Shown: piece by piece, positions 43,101 to 52,433 of the stretch
Layout: the number at the start of each line of letters is the position of its first letter
Position numbering within the stretch: the stretch's first letter is position 1
Source of the DNA: Kosakonia quasisacchari
Lineage (GTDB): Bacteria > Pseudomonadota > Gammaproteobacteria > Enterobacterales > Enterobacteriaceae
Assembly (NCBI RefSeq): GCF_004331415.1
Contig: NZ_SJOP01000007.1
Coordinates: forward strand, 62,001 to 126,000
Reading direction: 5' to 3'
Length of the DNA: 64,000 nucleotides
Notes under the pieces: generated by a model
What the model was told of the DNA's origin: nothing
Database searches by the model: none
The model's input: the letters and a program-made list of their open reading frames with translations, nothing else
Position numbers and translations under genes: made by a program

Positions 43101-43616
43101 ATGCCATTATTGGATAGCTTCACTGTCGATCATACCCGTATGGAAGCGCCAGCAGTCCGTGTTGCCAAGACTATGGACACGCCGCACGGCGACACCATTA
43201 CCGTATTCGACCTGCGTTTCTGCGTACCGAACAAAGAAGTGATGCCGGAAAAAGGTATCCATACACTTGAGCACCTGTTCGCCGGTTTTATGCGTAACCA
43301 CCTCAACGGCAACGGCGTTGAGATCATCGACATCTCTCCGATGGGTTGCCGCACCGGTTTCTACATGAGCCTGATCGGTACGCCGGATGAGCAGCGCGTT
43401 GCCGATGCCTGGAAAGCGGCGATGACAGATGTTCTGAAAGTAAAAGAGCAGAATCAGATCCCGGAACTGAACATCTATCAGTGCGGGACATACCAAATGC
43501 ACTCTCTGGAAGAAGCGCAAGAAATCGCGCGTCACATCCTCGATCGCGATGTTCGCGTTAACAGCAACGAAGAACTCGCCCTGCCGAAAGAGAAATTGCA
43601 GGAACTGCACATCTAG
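43101..43616 (+). CDS. luxS: S-ribosylhomocysteine lyase LuxS
   Basis: This 171-residue metalloenzyme has the HxxEH metal motif in [17 protein letters not shown] and the catalytic Cys in [11 protein letters not shown]. It splits S-ribosylhomocysteine into homocysteine and DPD, the precursor of autoinducer-2. It is transcribed away from micA, whose promoter lies in the luxS leader, so the two transcripts overlap. Confidence 0.97.
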   Translation: MPLLDSFTVDHTRMEAPAVRVAKTMDTPHGDTITVFDLRFCVPNKEVMPEKGIHTLEHLFAGFMRNHLNGNGVEIIDISPMGCRTGFYMSLIGTPDEQRVADAWKAAMTDVLKVKEQNQIPELNIYQCGTYQMHSLEEAQEIARHILDRDVRVNSNEELALPKEKLQELHI

Positions 43617-43623
43617 TTTCCCA

Positions 43624-43660
43624 TGCCGCCTTTCTGCCCAGAAGGCGGCATTATTATTTT
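43624..43660 (+). terminator. luxS terminator
   Basis: The stem TGCCGCCTT / AAGGCGGCA (43624-43632 and 43642-43650) is followed by TTATTATTTTAT. Confidence 0.88.
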
Positions 43661-43894
43661 ATCCGCACGCCTTCTGTATTCTATTCATTCAGTGAAAATA
43701 TTATATTTCATTATTTATAATGAAATGATAATGCGTCAATAATATCCATTGCAACTATAGGGCTTCTTGTTGTTATTTAAATCTCAGCATGATAGTTTTC
43801 ACCCCTGTTGTTATTTGACGGATATTTCACGTTTAATTTATTTATTAACTGAATGTAATTCAGTGAAATAATATGCCTAAGTGATGAGGATATT
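43661..43894. promoter_or_regulatory. AT-rich control region before the lipoprotein/FKBP operon
   Basis: This region is strikingly AT-rich compared with its neighbours. It holds a perfect palindrome, ATTTCATTAT-TT-ATAATGAAAT (43705-43726), and a second inverted repeat, CTGAAT-GTA-ATTCAG (43849-43863). The motif ATTCAGTGAAA occurs twice (43687 and near 43858). No gene is seen. The composition suggests acquired DNA and possible H-NS silencing. Confidence 0.6.
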
Positions 43895-44266
43895 ATGCGG
43901 CGTTCACACTCTTATCTTTTATGTCTCTCCTTCGTTTTGCCCTTTACATTAACGGGTTGTGTTAAATCAACGGTGCCCTCCGTGGTAAAGGATGCTCCGC
44001 AGAAACAGCAGGCGCAGCAATGTTACGAGCTTCTGACTGCATTAAAAGGTCTGGATAACTCCGCATTTGAAACCTACAAACAGCAATTTAATACGATTAA
44101 TAAAAGCTATGAAGTCTACAAGCGAAATCGACCGATAATTGATAAAAATTCTGCAGAAATAATGAAATCCGAAATTGATAGTAAGATTGAAGTTGTTTGC
44201 TCGCGCGTGCGCAGCGCGGTATTCACTAATATGTCCAGTCGCGCAAATGCCCTGAAACAGTTATGA
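43895..44266 (+). CDS. Predicted lipoprotein of unknown function
   Basis: The 123-residue product has a lipoprotein signal (MRRSHSYLLCLSFVLPFTLT, then GC; lipid Cys at residue 22). A helical, lysine- and serine-rich mature part follows with one further Cys pair (QQCYELLTAL and EVVCSRVRSAVF), possibly a disulfide. No family is recognised. Its TGA overlaps the ATG of the coiled-coil FKBP gene (ATGA), so the two are coupled and probably act together in the periplasm. Confidence 0.75.
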   Translation: MRRSHSYLLCLSFVLPFTLTGCVKSTVPSVVKDAPQKQQAQQCYELLTALKGLDNSAFETYKQQFNTINKSYEVYKRNRPIIDKNSAEIMKSEIDSKIEVVCSRVRSAVFTNMSSRANALKQL

Positions 44267-46296
44267 GAAAACTACTTTATTCATCTGCTGTGCTGTTATC
44301 GGCTATATCATCCTCAGCCACCCGCGCTGAGCCTGCCTCATTACTCGAACGCCTAAACGAGGAGCACATAATCTCAGCCGAGCCGCAGTCTCCGTTTACG
44401 GCTGATCATGGAAATGCAGGTTCGGTTGCTACGCCTTCGTCACATGCTGCTGTTAAACAGCAGGCTGCACAAAAAAAAGAGACGAGTGAGCAAGAAATCA
44501 GATCTCTGAAACGCAAGCTCATGGAATCACGGCGTGAAACAGAAGCTCTGCGGAAAAAGCAGACCCCAGCGACGCCCGTGCAGCCAAAAAATAACGCAGG
44601 CAACGATAACAAACAACGACAGCAGCAGCTCCCGGTCAGTAGCAGTGAAAACAAACAGCTACAACAACAGCTCCAGGCCAGCGAGAAGCAACTTGCCGCA
44701 GTGAATAACAAGCGCGAAGAGGCAAATAATTACATTGATGCTGCCGCGAAAAAGATGAGTGAGCAGGCTCAGCGTATTACGACGTTGAAAGATGCGTTGC
44801 AGCAGCGCAGCGAAGAGGAAGCGCAGGCGGAACAGCAACTGGCGGAAGCGAAAAAGCAGAGTGCAGAGCTCAGCGCGAAGCTGCAACAGGCGGCCACGAA
44901 AACCGCAGAACAGGAAAAGCAGCTTACCGATGCGAATAAAAAACGCGACGAGATAACCAGCCAGCTCGCTGCCGCCATGAAACAGGCTGGGGGGCAGACA
45001 TCGCACATTGCCACACTGGAAGCAACGCTGAAACAGCGCAGCGAAGAGAAAGCGCAGGCGGAACAGCAACTGGCGGAAGCGAAAAAGCAGGGGGCGGAGC
45101 TCAGCGCGAAGCTGCAACAGGCGGCCACGAAGACTGCAGAACAGGAAAAGCAGCTTACCGATGCGAATAAAAAACGCGACGAGATAACCAGCCAGCTCGC
45201 TGCTGCCACGAAACAGGCATCGCACATCGCCACACTGGAAGCGACGCTGAAACAGCGCAGCGAAGAGAAAGCGCAGGCGGAACAACTGCTGGCGGAAGCG
45301 AAAAAGCAGGGTGCCGAGCTCAGCGCGAAGCTGCAACAGGCAGCTACGAAAACCGCAGAACAGCAAACACAGCTTGCCGACGCGAATAAAAAGCGCGACG
45401 AGATAACCAGCCAGCTCGCTGACGCCACCAAACAAACCGCAGATCAGCAAACGCAGCTTACCGATGCGAATAAAAAGCGCGATGAAATAGCCGGTCAGCT
45501 TGCTGCCGCTACCAAACAAACCGTAGATCAGGCATCACGCATCGCCGTGCTGGAAGCGAAATTAAAACAGAGCGGCGAAGAGAAGGCGCAAATGGAACAG
45601 CAGCTCGCTGCTGCGAAGAGTGCGGCACCTACTGCGGAAAATGAGGCGAGTAAAGCGAATTCACCGGCATTCTCGCTGGCGGCGGATAAGTCTGAGCTTG
45701 CGCGCGTGAACTATGCCTGGGGTGTCTGGTTTGCGGCAAAAGTTCAGTTGGAAAGCGAAACGCTGAAAGACATTGGGCAACAATTTATGCCGCAGGCTTT
45801 TCTACAAGGCCTGCAGGATAAATTTGCGGGCAGTCTGCAAATGCCGAATGCTGACCTTGAAAAGGTCCTCAGCACGCTCAACAAGCAGGTAGACGATGCG
45901 CGGCAACGCGACATAGCACGGAACAAGAAACAAGGGCAGCAGTTGCTGGCCGATGCGGCGAAGCTAAAGGGCGCGGTGCGAGCGGATAATGGCGTGGTCT
46001 ATTTGGTTGAAAAACGTGGGCCGGGTGCCGCTATTGGCGATACCGATGTCATCCGTTTCAAAGTGGATGAAAAGGTCAGTTCCGGGCAAGTTCTGGCGCA
46101 GGGTGAGGTCAATACGGCTCGGGTGAGCGAATTACCGCTGGTGATGCGAACTGGTGTGAAAAAGCTGGTTGTTGGCGGTCGGATGAAGATTTATGTTCCG
46201 TTTGAGTTGGCTTATGGCGAGGAAGGTATACCTGGCGCGGTGCCACCCGGCGTGACTTCCGTGATGACGCTGGAAGTCCTCGGCATTGAGAAGTAA
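44263..46296 (+). CDS. Periplasmic coiled-coil protein with degenerate FKBP-type domain
   Basis: This 677-residue protein has a Sec signal (about 1-22, ATRA/EPAS) and a linker. A Gln/Lys/Ala/Glu-rich coiled coil (about 70-460) is made partly of long repeats. An FKBP_N-like dimer region (about 480-575; NYAWGVWFAAKVQLESETLK) and an FKBP_C domain (about 577-677; MKIYVPFELAYGEEGIPGAV) follow. Compared with FkpA, the active-site pieces FDNS and VIPGW are missing and the first Tyr is Phe, so isomerase activity is doubtful. It may be a chaperone or a spacer-type envelope protein. It is absent from this position in E. coli. Confidence 0.82.
   Translation: MRKLLYSSAVLLSAISSSATRAEPASLLERLNEEHIISAEPQSPFTADHGNAGSVATPSSHAAVKQQAAQKKETSEQEIRSLKRKLMESRRETEALRKKQTPATPVQPKNNAGNDNKQRQQQLPVSSSENKQLQQQLQASEKQLAAVNNKREEANNYIDAAAKKMSEQAQRITTLKDALQQRSEEEAQAEQQLAEAKKQSAELSAKLQQAATKTAEQEKQLTDANKKRDEITSQLAAAMKQAGGQTSHIATLEATLKQRSEEKAQAEQQLAEAKKQGAELSAKLQQAATKTAEQEKQLTDANKKRDEITSQLAAATKQASHIATLEATLKQRSEEKAQAEQLLAEAKKQGAELSAKLQQAATKTAEQQTQLADANKKRDEITSQLADATKQTADQQTQLTDANKKRDEIAGQLAAATKQTVDQASRIAVLEAKLKQSGEEKAQMEQQLAAAKSAAPTAENEASKANSPAFSLAADKSELARVNYAWGVWFAAKVQLESETLKDIGQQFMPQAFLQGLQDKFAGSLQMPNADLEKVLSTLNKQVDDARQRDIARNKKQGQQLLADAAKLKGAVRADNGVVYLVEKRGPGAAIGDTDVIRFKVDEKVSSGQVLAQGEVNTARVSELPLVMRTGVKKLVVGGRMKIYVPFELAYGEEGIPGAVPPGVTSVMTLEVLGIEK
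44785..45600 (+). repeat. Coding tandem repeats in the coiled-coil gene
   Basis: The motif KQRSEEKAQAEQQLAEAKKQ and its DNA recur at about 44803, 45034 and 45253 (spacing 231 and 219 bp, both multiples of 3), with a shorter divergent copy near 45568. A sub-repeat, TQLTDANKKRDEI, occurs five times. The near-identity of the DNA implies recent in-frame duplication and likely length variation between strains. Confidence 0.85.
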
Positions 46297-46310
46297 AGAA
46301 AGCAGTTAAA

Positions 46311-46337
46311 AAATCGCCTCCCTTCAGGAGGCGATTT
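46311..46337. terminator. Bidirectional terminator between the FKBP gene and emrB
   Basis: The perfect 11-bp stem AAATCGCCTCC / GGAGGCGATTT with loop CTTCA has A and T flanks on both sides. It serves both convergent genes. Confidence 0.9.
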
Positions 46338-46347
46338 GCTTTTCAGG

Positions 46348-47880
46348 TTAATGCGCGCCGCCGCCACCACCCGCGCCAAATGGCGGTTTGGCAAACCACA
46401 CCAGCCCCAGCAAGAGCAGGAACACCCCCGCAGAGAACCAGAAAATCTCGTTGGCGGAGATAATCAACCCCTGGTTGGTTATCTGGGTCGCTATCCAGCC
46501 TGAAGCCTGTTGCTGCGACATGCCCATCCCCTGCAACTGGTTATAGATTTCCTGCGAGTTCGGATTGTACGGATTTACCGACTCCGTAAGCTGCGCATGG
46601 TGCAGCGATTCCCGGTTAGTCCATAGCGTAGTGGTGATCGAGGTGCCGATGGAGCCCGCCAGCGTACGCGCGAAGTTCGACAGGCTCGACGCCGCTGCCA
46701 GCCGTTCCGGCGGCAAACCGGAAAGGGTGATGGTTGTCAGCGGCATAAAGAAGCACGCCACCGCAAAACCCTGAATGAACTGAGGCCACGCCGAAGCGCC
46801 AAAATCCATGCCCGGCTCGAAGGTATACGCGCGCCAGTAGAAGCACACCGCGTACATGATAAAGCTGAACGTCACCAGACGGCGCATATCCAGCTTATGC
46901 GCGAAGCGGCCGATAATTGGCGACAGCAGTACCGGGATCACGCCAACCGGCGCGGAAGCCAGCCCCGCCCAGGTCGCGGTATAGCCATACACCTCCTGCA
47001 ATAACTGCGGCAGCAATACAATCGCGCCGAAGTAGAGCATATAGGCAAGGCTGATACACAAACAGCCGATGGTAAAGTTGCGCGACTTAAACAGCGACAG
47101 ATCAACTATCGGGTTATCGTCGGTCAACTCCCACACCACCAGGAAGCTTATCGACACCACGGCGACAATCGTCAGCACGACGATCTCCGTCGAATTAAAC
47201 CAGTCCAGCTCTTTGCCCTGATCGAGCATCACTTGCAGACTACCGATACCGATGACCAGCAGTGCCAGCCCTACGCCATCAATGCGCCGCTGTTCGGTAC
47301 GCGTTTCGCGCCCACGCAGGCTTTGTAATGTGAGCAACACCACCAGCGCACCGATCGGCACGTTGATAAAGAAGATCCAACCCCAGTGATAGTTATCACT
47401 GATATAACCGCCGAGGATCGGCCCACAAATCGGCGCGACGATCACCGTCATTGACCACAGCGCCAGCGCGATAGAGCGCTTCGCGGGCGGGTAGTTGCTA
47501 AGCAATAAACTCTGTGACAGCGGAATCAGCGGTCCAGCGACAATCCCCTGGATCACGCGAAAGAAGATAAGCATCCCCAGGCTATTGGACACGCCGCATG
47601 CCCAGGAGGCGATAGCGAAGGCGACGGTAGACCAGAGAAACAGCTTCACTTCCCCAACGCGTTTCGCCAGCCAGCCGGTGATCGGAATCGAAATGGCGTT
47701 CGCCACCCCGAACGAGGTGATCACCCACGTACCCTGGCTCAGCGAGGAGCCAAGGTTACCGGCAATAGTCGGAATAGCAACGTTAGCGATGGTCGAGTCC
47801 AGCACCTGCATGAAGGTCGCAAGCGACAACGCAATGGTCATAATGACCAGTTGCGCGCCTTCCAGCGGTTTCTGTTGCAT
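46348..47880 (-). CDS. emrB: Multidrug efflux MFS transporter EmrB
   Basis: This 510-residue, 14-helix DHA2-family drug:proton antiporter has MIALSLATFMQVLDSTIANV-type helix 1, GWLAKRVGEVKLFLWS motif A and the GPILGGYIS motif C. It ends in a Gly-rich FGAGGGGGAH tail. The start at ATG 47880 matches E. coli (MQQKPLEGAQ). A GTG 9 bp upstream is the alternative. It forms a tripartite pump with EmrA and TolC that exports uncouplers and hydrophobic drugs. Confidence 0.96.
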   Translation of the reverse strand: MQQKPLEGAQLVIMTIALSLATFMQVLDSTIANVAIPTIAGNLGSSLSQGTWVITSFGVANAISIPITGWLAKRVGEVKLFLWSTVAFAIASWACGVSNSLGMLIFFRVIQGIVAGPLIPLSQSLLLSNYPPAKRSIALALWSMTVIVAPICGPILGGYISDNYHWGWIFFINVPIGALVVLLTLQSLRGRETRTEQRRIDGVGLALLVIGIGSLQVMLDQGKELDWFNSTEIVVLTIVAVVSISFLVVWELTDDNPIVDLSLFKSRNFTIGCLCISLAYMLYFGAIVLLPQLLQEVYGYTATWAGLASAPVGVIPVLLSPIIGRFAHKLDMRRLVTFSFIMYAVCFYWRAYTFEPGMDFGASAWPQFIQGFAVACFFMPLTTITLSGLPPERLAAASSLSNFARTLAGSIGTSITTTLWTNRESLHHAQLTESVNPYNPNSQEIYNQLQGMGMSQQQASGWIATQITNQGLIISANEIFWFSAGVFLLLLGLVWFAKPPFGAGGGGGAH

Positions 47881-47895
47881 TGCACTCACCTCAGA

Positions 47896-49068
47896 TTAAC
47901 CGGCGTTGGCTTTCACGATGTTTTCGATCAACGTGTTGACCGGCTCAAGGCTAATTTCCCGAGCGTTGCTTTCATAGGCCGGGCTGGTGCGCACCTGGCT
48001 TGCCAGTATCTGGCCTTCGCGATCGGCGGTATCCACTTTTACCAGCGTGGAAAGGCCAATACGCAACGGATGATCGGCAAGCTGTTTTGCATCCAGCTCA
48101 ATACGTACCGGCAGACGCTGAACCACTTTGATCCAGTTACCGGTGGCATTTTGCGCAGGCAGCAGCGAGAAGGCACTGCCGGTGCCCATATCCAGGCCAA
48201 CGATTTTACCGGTGTACTTCACATCATCACCGTAAATGTCGCTGATAATGGTGGCACTCTGACCAATACGCATATGCGCGAGTTGAGTCTCTTTGAAATT
48301 TGCATCCACCCACAGATTGCTGGCCGGAACGACCGCCATCAGCGCGGTTGATGTGGTGATCTGCGCGCCAGGCTGTACGGCGCGGCGGGAAACATAGCCG
48401 GTGATTGGGCTGACGATTTTAGTCCGTTGCAGTGCCAGCCAGCTATTGCGAACTTCGGTCGCGGCCTGTTTTACCGCGGGCTGATCTTCCAGACGAGTGT
48501 CGAGCACGATGGCCTGGTTAGCGTTGTATTGCTGAATGGCGACATCCAGCTCTGCTTGTGCGCTGGCCACGGCGTCACGGGCGTGTTGCAGCTCTTCACG
48601 ACCAATCAGGTTGGCACTGCCGAGCGGCACGCGGCGGTTAAAATCGCTCTGCGCCTGGGCGAGGGCGGTTTTTTTCAGCTCAATGCTTGCCTGCAACTGT
48701 TTGCTGTTGATGATTGACTGGCGGGTTTGGCGAACGCTGCTTGCCAGCGCGGTTTGCGCTTTTTCAAACGCCTGCTGTGCATCTGTCGCGTCCAGCGTCA
48801 CCAGCACATCGCCCTGTTTTACAAAATCGGTGTTGTCAGCCCAGACTTTCGTCACGCTGCCAGACACCTGCGCCATAATTTGTACCTGGTTCCCTGCCAC
48901 GTACGCGTCATCGGTTTCCTCGAAGTGACGCAGTACCAAAAACCAATAAATCCCGTATGCCACGGCAATAACAATAAAGAGCAAGGTCAGTAGAAGAAGG
49001 GTACTTTTACGTTTGCCTTTCTTTTTGACCGGTTGCTGCGGGGTTTGGCTCTCCGCATTTGCGCTCAT
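47896..49068 (-). CDS. emrA: Multidrug efflux membrane fusion protein EmrA
   Basis: This 390-residue protein has a short cytoplasmic N-terminus, one membrane helix (STLLLLTLLFIVIAVAYGIY) and a HlyD-type periplasmic region (ETDDAYVAGNQVQIMAQVSG; coiled-coil hairpin; GYVSRRAVQPGAQI). The start at 49068 gives MSANAESQTPQQPVKKKGKR as in E. coli. The gap to emrB is short, with no terminator. Confidence 0.96.
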   Translation of the reverse strand: MSANAESQTPQQPVKKKGKRKSTLLLLTLLFIVIAVAYGIYWFLVLRHFEETDDAYVAGNQVQIMAQVSGSVTKVWADNTDFVKQGDVLVTLDATDAQQAFEKAQTALASSVRQTRQSIINSKQLQASIELKKTALAQAQSDFNRRVPLGSANLIGREELQHARDAVASAQAELDVAIQQYNANQAIVLDTRLEDQPAVKQAATEVRNSWLALQRTKIVSPITGYVSRRAVQPGAQITTSTALMAVVPASNLWVDANFKETQLAHMRIGQSATIISDIYGDDVKYTGKIVGLDMGTGSAFSLLPAQNATGNWIKVVQRLPVRIELDAKQLADHPLRIGLSTLVKVDTADREGQILASQVRTSPAYESNAREISLEPVNTLIENIVKANAG

Positions 49069-49190
49069 GCTTTTCTCCACGATCTTCTTATTTTCATCCC
49101 GGCAAACGCCGGCCTGTTTTTGCCAAAAAAGCCAGTAGATACCGGCTTTTCAGTATTCTTATATCCTGGATATTCGAGCGTCTTATCGCG

Positions 49191-49721
49191 TTAGCGCAAC
49201 GCCTCGAGAATGACGTCGTCCTCTTCCATCTGGTCGAGACGCGTCAGGAGTTTTCGGGTGATATGCTCAAGCTGATCTTTTTCGCTAACGCTCAGCGAAG
49301 ACCAGAGTTGATGCAGGCAGTTATGCTGCGGGGGCAGAACCTGGCGCAGGAACTCATGACCTTTATCGGTCAGTTGCAGGTGCAGACAGCGGCGATCGTT
49401 ATCACTTTCGCGACGCTCAATCCAGCCGCGCTTTTCCAGCTCATCGGCAATGCGTGTCGCATTGGTGCGGGATGACCCCAGCGCGCTACTCAGCTCTGAC
49501 GGCTGAATACTATGATTTTCCTGGGATTCCAGCGTAATCAGCGCCATAAACAACGTCTCGTTAATGCCCTGCGCTTTCAGCATCTTATTGCGGTTTTCCA
49601 GCAGCTTGCCCTGCATATGCATACACAGGCGAGTCAACAGAATTTCCTGAAACGGGAAATCTTCATAGCGGCTGGCGCGAAACTTAAGCATTTGTTCAAT
49701 GGGCGTAAACGAACTATCCAT
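49191..49721 (-). CDS. mprA: MarR-family repressor MprA (EmrR)
   Basis: This 176-residue MarR regulator begins [20 protein letters not shown]. Its wHTH contains [20 protein letters not shown] and the wing [20 protein letters not shown]. It represses emrAB and is released by uncouplers. First gene of mprA-emrA-emrB. Confidence 0.96.
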   Translation of the reverse strand: MDSSFTPIEQMLKFRASRYEDFPFQEILLTRLCMHMQGKLLENRNKMLKAQGINETLFMALITLESQENHSIQPSELSSALGSSRTNATRIADELEKRGWIERRESDNDRRCLHLQLTDKGHEFLRQVLPPQHNCLHQLWSSLSVSEKDQLEHITRKLLTRLDQMEEDDVILEALR

Positions 49722-49811
49722 TTGGGTATGACCTCATTAATTGCAGTCGATATAGTAACGACAGTGACAAATAAAGTAAATGTATTATTTGTAGTAATAA
49801 ATTTGCCTTAT

Positions 49812-50147
49812 CTATACATCTGCCAGGAGTTTCCAGACGATTCCGTACGCGAAAGCGCTCAGTAGCGTGGGGATAATTATGCTGCGTGTTTTCCAGAAGC
49901 TCACGCCGAGCACGGCGAAACCGGCAAGCGTTGGCAACAGGCGGCGGCTGTCGGCGGTGATTTCCGGCACGCAGGAGACCACCAGCAACGCACAGATAGA
50001 CGCAATGCCAATGGTGTCCAAAAACACACTGCTCACGCCGCGTTTCGTCGGGCGCGTCTGCCCGGTGCGGAGACGCAACGGAAGATAACGGAATAAAAAA
50101 TTAACGCAGCCCACCAGCAGGCCGAGTAGCAGCACCTCATTGCGCAT
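49812..50147 (-). CDS. ygaH: L-valine exporter small subunit YgaH
   Basis: This 111-residue AzlD-type membrane protein begins [20 protein letters not shown] and contains [17 protein letters not shown] and [19 protein letters not shown]. It pairs with YgaZ to export valine. It overlaps ygaZ by 11 bp. The frame extends to 50279, but that lies inside ygaZ. Confidence 0.94.
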   Translation of the reverse strand: MRNEVLLLGLLVGCVNFLFRYLPLRLRTGQTRPTKRGVSSVFLDTIGIASICALLVVSCVPEITADSRRLLPTLAGFAVLGVSFWKTRSIIIPTLLSAFAYGIVWKLLADV

Positions 50148-50889
50148 CAGGTGCTCCTTGATAAAACGCCTGTACCAGCGCGGCGAGACAGCCAGCGAAA
50201 ATCCCGGCCAGAATTGCAGCAGGAATGGAAAACAGCGTAACGCCCGCCAGCGCGCCGAGCAGCGCCGCCGTGACGGCACTTATCTGACGACGCTGGAACG
50301 AGGCCAGCAGGAAGCTCATAAACAGCGCGGGCAACATAAACCCTAACGCCGATTCCACCGCTGGATAACCTTCCAGCAGTCCGTCGCCGGAAAACGCGCC
50401 CAGCACGGTGCCCGCTACCCATGAAAGCCACGAGAATAGGGCGATGCCAATCATCCAGTTTTCGCTCCAGCGGCGGTTGTCACGCACCAGCTTAGCCGTG
50501 GCGGCGGCAAATACCTCATCCGTCAGACCAAAAGCCCAGACGGCAGTTTTGCGGTTTTTGAGCGGTTGCAGAATACGGCTGCGTAGCGACGGGCCATAAA
50601 GCACGTGGCGAACATCCATGGCCATCACAGTCAGCGCGGCAACCCATAATGCGCTACCCGCAGCAAGCATGGTGGTGATGACGAACTGGCTGGCACCCGC
50701 ATAAATAATGCAGGAGAAGAAAACGCTTTCGAGTGGGGTAAAACCGAGTTTGGCGGCATTCATGCCAAAGGCAAACGCAACGGGGACGTAGCTCAAAACG
50801 ATGGGAAGGCTGTCTTTGATACCTTCCATAAAGGTCGCGCTCTGGTCAGACGTGCTCTTTGTTGCGGTTACTGAACTATCCATATCCAT
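50137..50889 (-). CDS. ygaZ: L-valine exporter large subunit YgaZ (AzlC family)
   Basis: This 250-residue AzlC-type transporter contains [40 protein letters not shown] and [19 protein letters not shown]. It works with YgaH. The N-terminus is Ser/Thr-rich and slightly longer than in E. coli. In-frame starts at 50889 and 50883 are both possible. Confidence 0.94.
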   Translation of the reverse strand: MDMDSSVTATKSTSDQSATFMEGIKDSLPIVLSYVPVAFAFGMNAAKLGFTPLESVFFSCIIYAGASQFVITTMLAAGSALWVAALTVMAMDVRHVLYGPSLRSRILQPLKNRKTAVWAFGLTDEVFAAATAKLVRDNRRWSENWMIGIALFSWLSWVAGTVLGAFSGDGLLEGYPAVESALGFMLPALFMSFLLASFQRRQISAVTAALLGALAGVTLFSIPAAILAGIFAGCLAALVQAFYQGAPDAQ

Positions 50890-51012
50890 AATGTTTGTTA
50901 TATATCACCCACGTTAATATAACCGGGATAAACAAGTCCCATAACCTTAACAGACTGAGGGACTCGTTAACACCCCGGTGTTCCTCCGAAACGTGCAAAC
51001 GTGGGTGGTTGC

Positions 51013-52197
51013 TTACATTGCCGCCTCCTGGCGGTGAAATCCTCGCCACCAAACCAGCAGATTCAGCAGCGCCAGAACGCTACCCGCCAGGCAAACCCCC
51101 GTCCAGCCTGCGTGTTGCCAGGCGGAGGCGGAGATCAGCGAGCCTGCCGCGCCGCCAATAAAATAGCTGGTCATATACCCGGCGGTCAGACGGTTTCGTG
51201 CGTCCGGTTTAACGCGATAGATAACCGTCTGGTTGGTGATATGCACTCCCTGTACGGTGAGATCCAGCACGATAATGCCAATAATCAATGCGATAACCGA
51301 GCTGTGTCCAAGCCAGATAGCCACCCAGGAGAGCAGCAACAGAATCAGACCTCCGGTGGTGGTGAGATGGGAATGTCCCCGATCCGCCAGCCCACCGGCT
51401 TGCCGCGCGCCGAGTGCGCCTGCTGCGCCCACCAGGCCAAACAAACCAATCGTCGCTTCGGAGAATTGAAACGGCGGTGAGGCCAGCAAAAACGCCATTG
51501 ACGTCCACAAAATGCTGAAGTTAGCAAAGCTCAAGCAGCCAAGCATTGCCCGGGTACGTAACAGTTTGTCGCCAGCAAACAGGCCAAATACCGAGCCAAG
51601 CAGTTGCAGGTAATTAAGGTGATTTTCTTGTTTGAGTTTCGGTAGCCCGCGCCACAGCGCCAGCGCCATCAGGACCATTAACACGCTGGCGACCCAGTAA
51701 ACCGTGCGCCAACCGCCGAGGCTTGCCAGCAATCCGGCAACGGTGCGCGCCAGCAAAATGCCGAGCAGCAGACCGCTCATAATCGTGCCCACCACTTTGC
51801 CGCGTTTGTCCGGGGTTGCCAGCGTGGCGGCCAACGGTACGAGAATTTGTGCCACCACGGAAAACAGCCCGGTCAGTGCGGTGCCGAGGATCATCAGCCC
51901 GAGCGACGAACTACTGGCGGTGATCAGCATGCCGCCTGCCGACAGCAGCGTCATCAGCACAATCAGCGAACGTCGTTCGAACATATCGCCAAGCGGCACG
52001 AGAAATAACAGCCCGGCGGCGTAGCCAAGCTGGGCGGCGGTGACGATAAATCCAGCCTGGTTGGGCGTGAGTGAAAAGGCGTGGGCGATAGTATCGAGGA
52101 GCGGTTGCGCGTAGTAGTTGCTGGCAACGGCGAGGCCGGTGGCAACGGACATTAGCGCAATCAGCGCCGGGCTAAGGCCCTGGTTCGGTGTGGTCAT
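51013..52197 (-). CDS. ygaY: MFS transporter, intact YgaY-type
   Basis: This 394-residue, 12-helix major facilitator of the YnfM/arabinose-efflux-like group starts MTTPNQGLSPALIALMSVAT. It has GDMFERRSLIVLMTLLSAGG (motif A) and SYFIGGAAGSLISASAWQHA. The frame is open throughout. In E. coli K-12 the gene at this position (ygaY) is a pseudogene, as remembered, so this copy is informative. The substrate is unknown. The upstream control region holds an 8-bp repeat array. Confidence 0.85.
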   Translation of the reverse strand: MTTPNQGLSPALIALMSVATGLAVASNYYAQPLLDTIAHAFSLTPNQAGFIVTAAQLGYAAGLLFLVPLGDMFERRSLIVLMTLLSAGGMLITASSSSLGLMILGTALTGLFSVVAQILVPLAATLATPDKRGKVVGTIMSGLLLGILLARTVAGLLASLGGWRTVYWVASVLMVLMALALWRGLPKLKQENHLNYLQLLGSVFGLFAGDKLLRTRAMLGCLSFANFSILWTSMAFLLASPPFQFSEATIGLFGLVGAAGALGARQAGGLADRGHSHLTTTGGLILLLLSWVAIWLGHSSVIALIIGIIVLDLTVQGVHITNQTVIYRVKPDARNRLTAGYMTSYFIGGAAGSLISASAWQHAGWTGVCLAGSVLALLNLLVWWRGFHRQEAAM

Positions 52198-52300
52198 TGG
52201 CGTTGTGAGTCAGGTATGTTTTTCCAGACCCTCATGATAGCCAATAGATTGAATTTTGTGAGGAAGAACACGTGTCGGAACGTGCTGTTGCGTATCCTGC

Positions 52301-52416
52301 CAGGCGAACAGGCGAACAGGCGAACAGGCGAACAGGCGAACAGGCGAACAGGCGAACAGGCGAACAGGCGAACAGGCGAACAGGCGAACAGGCGAACAGG
52401 CGAACAGGCGAACAGG
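52301..52416. repeat. 8-bp microsatellite, CAGGCGAA x 14
   Basis: CAGGCGAA is repeated 14 times without interruption from 52301 to 52412, then a partial CAGG. It lies between the ygaY start (103 bp away) and the proX terminator. Arrays of this kind change copy number by slipped-strand mispairing. A frame reading PVRLFACS repeats on the minus strand is an artefact of the 8-bp unit, not a gene. Confidence 0.96.
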
Positions 52417-52433
52417 TACTGCCTGAATAAGCA

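Noticed and set aside
44659..45519. Long minus-strand ORFs opposite the coiled-coil gene
   Set aside because: They are antisense shadows created by the biased codon content of the repeats. The plus-strand gene has a signal peptide and FKBP similarity.
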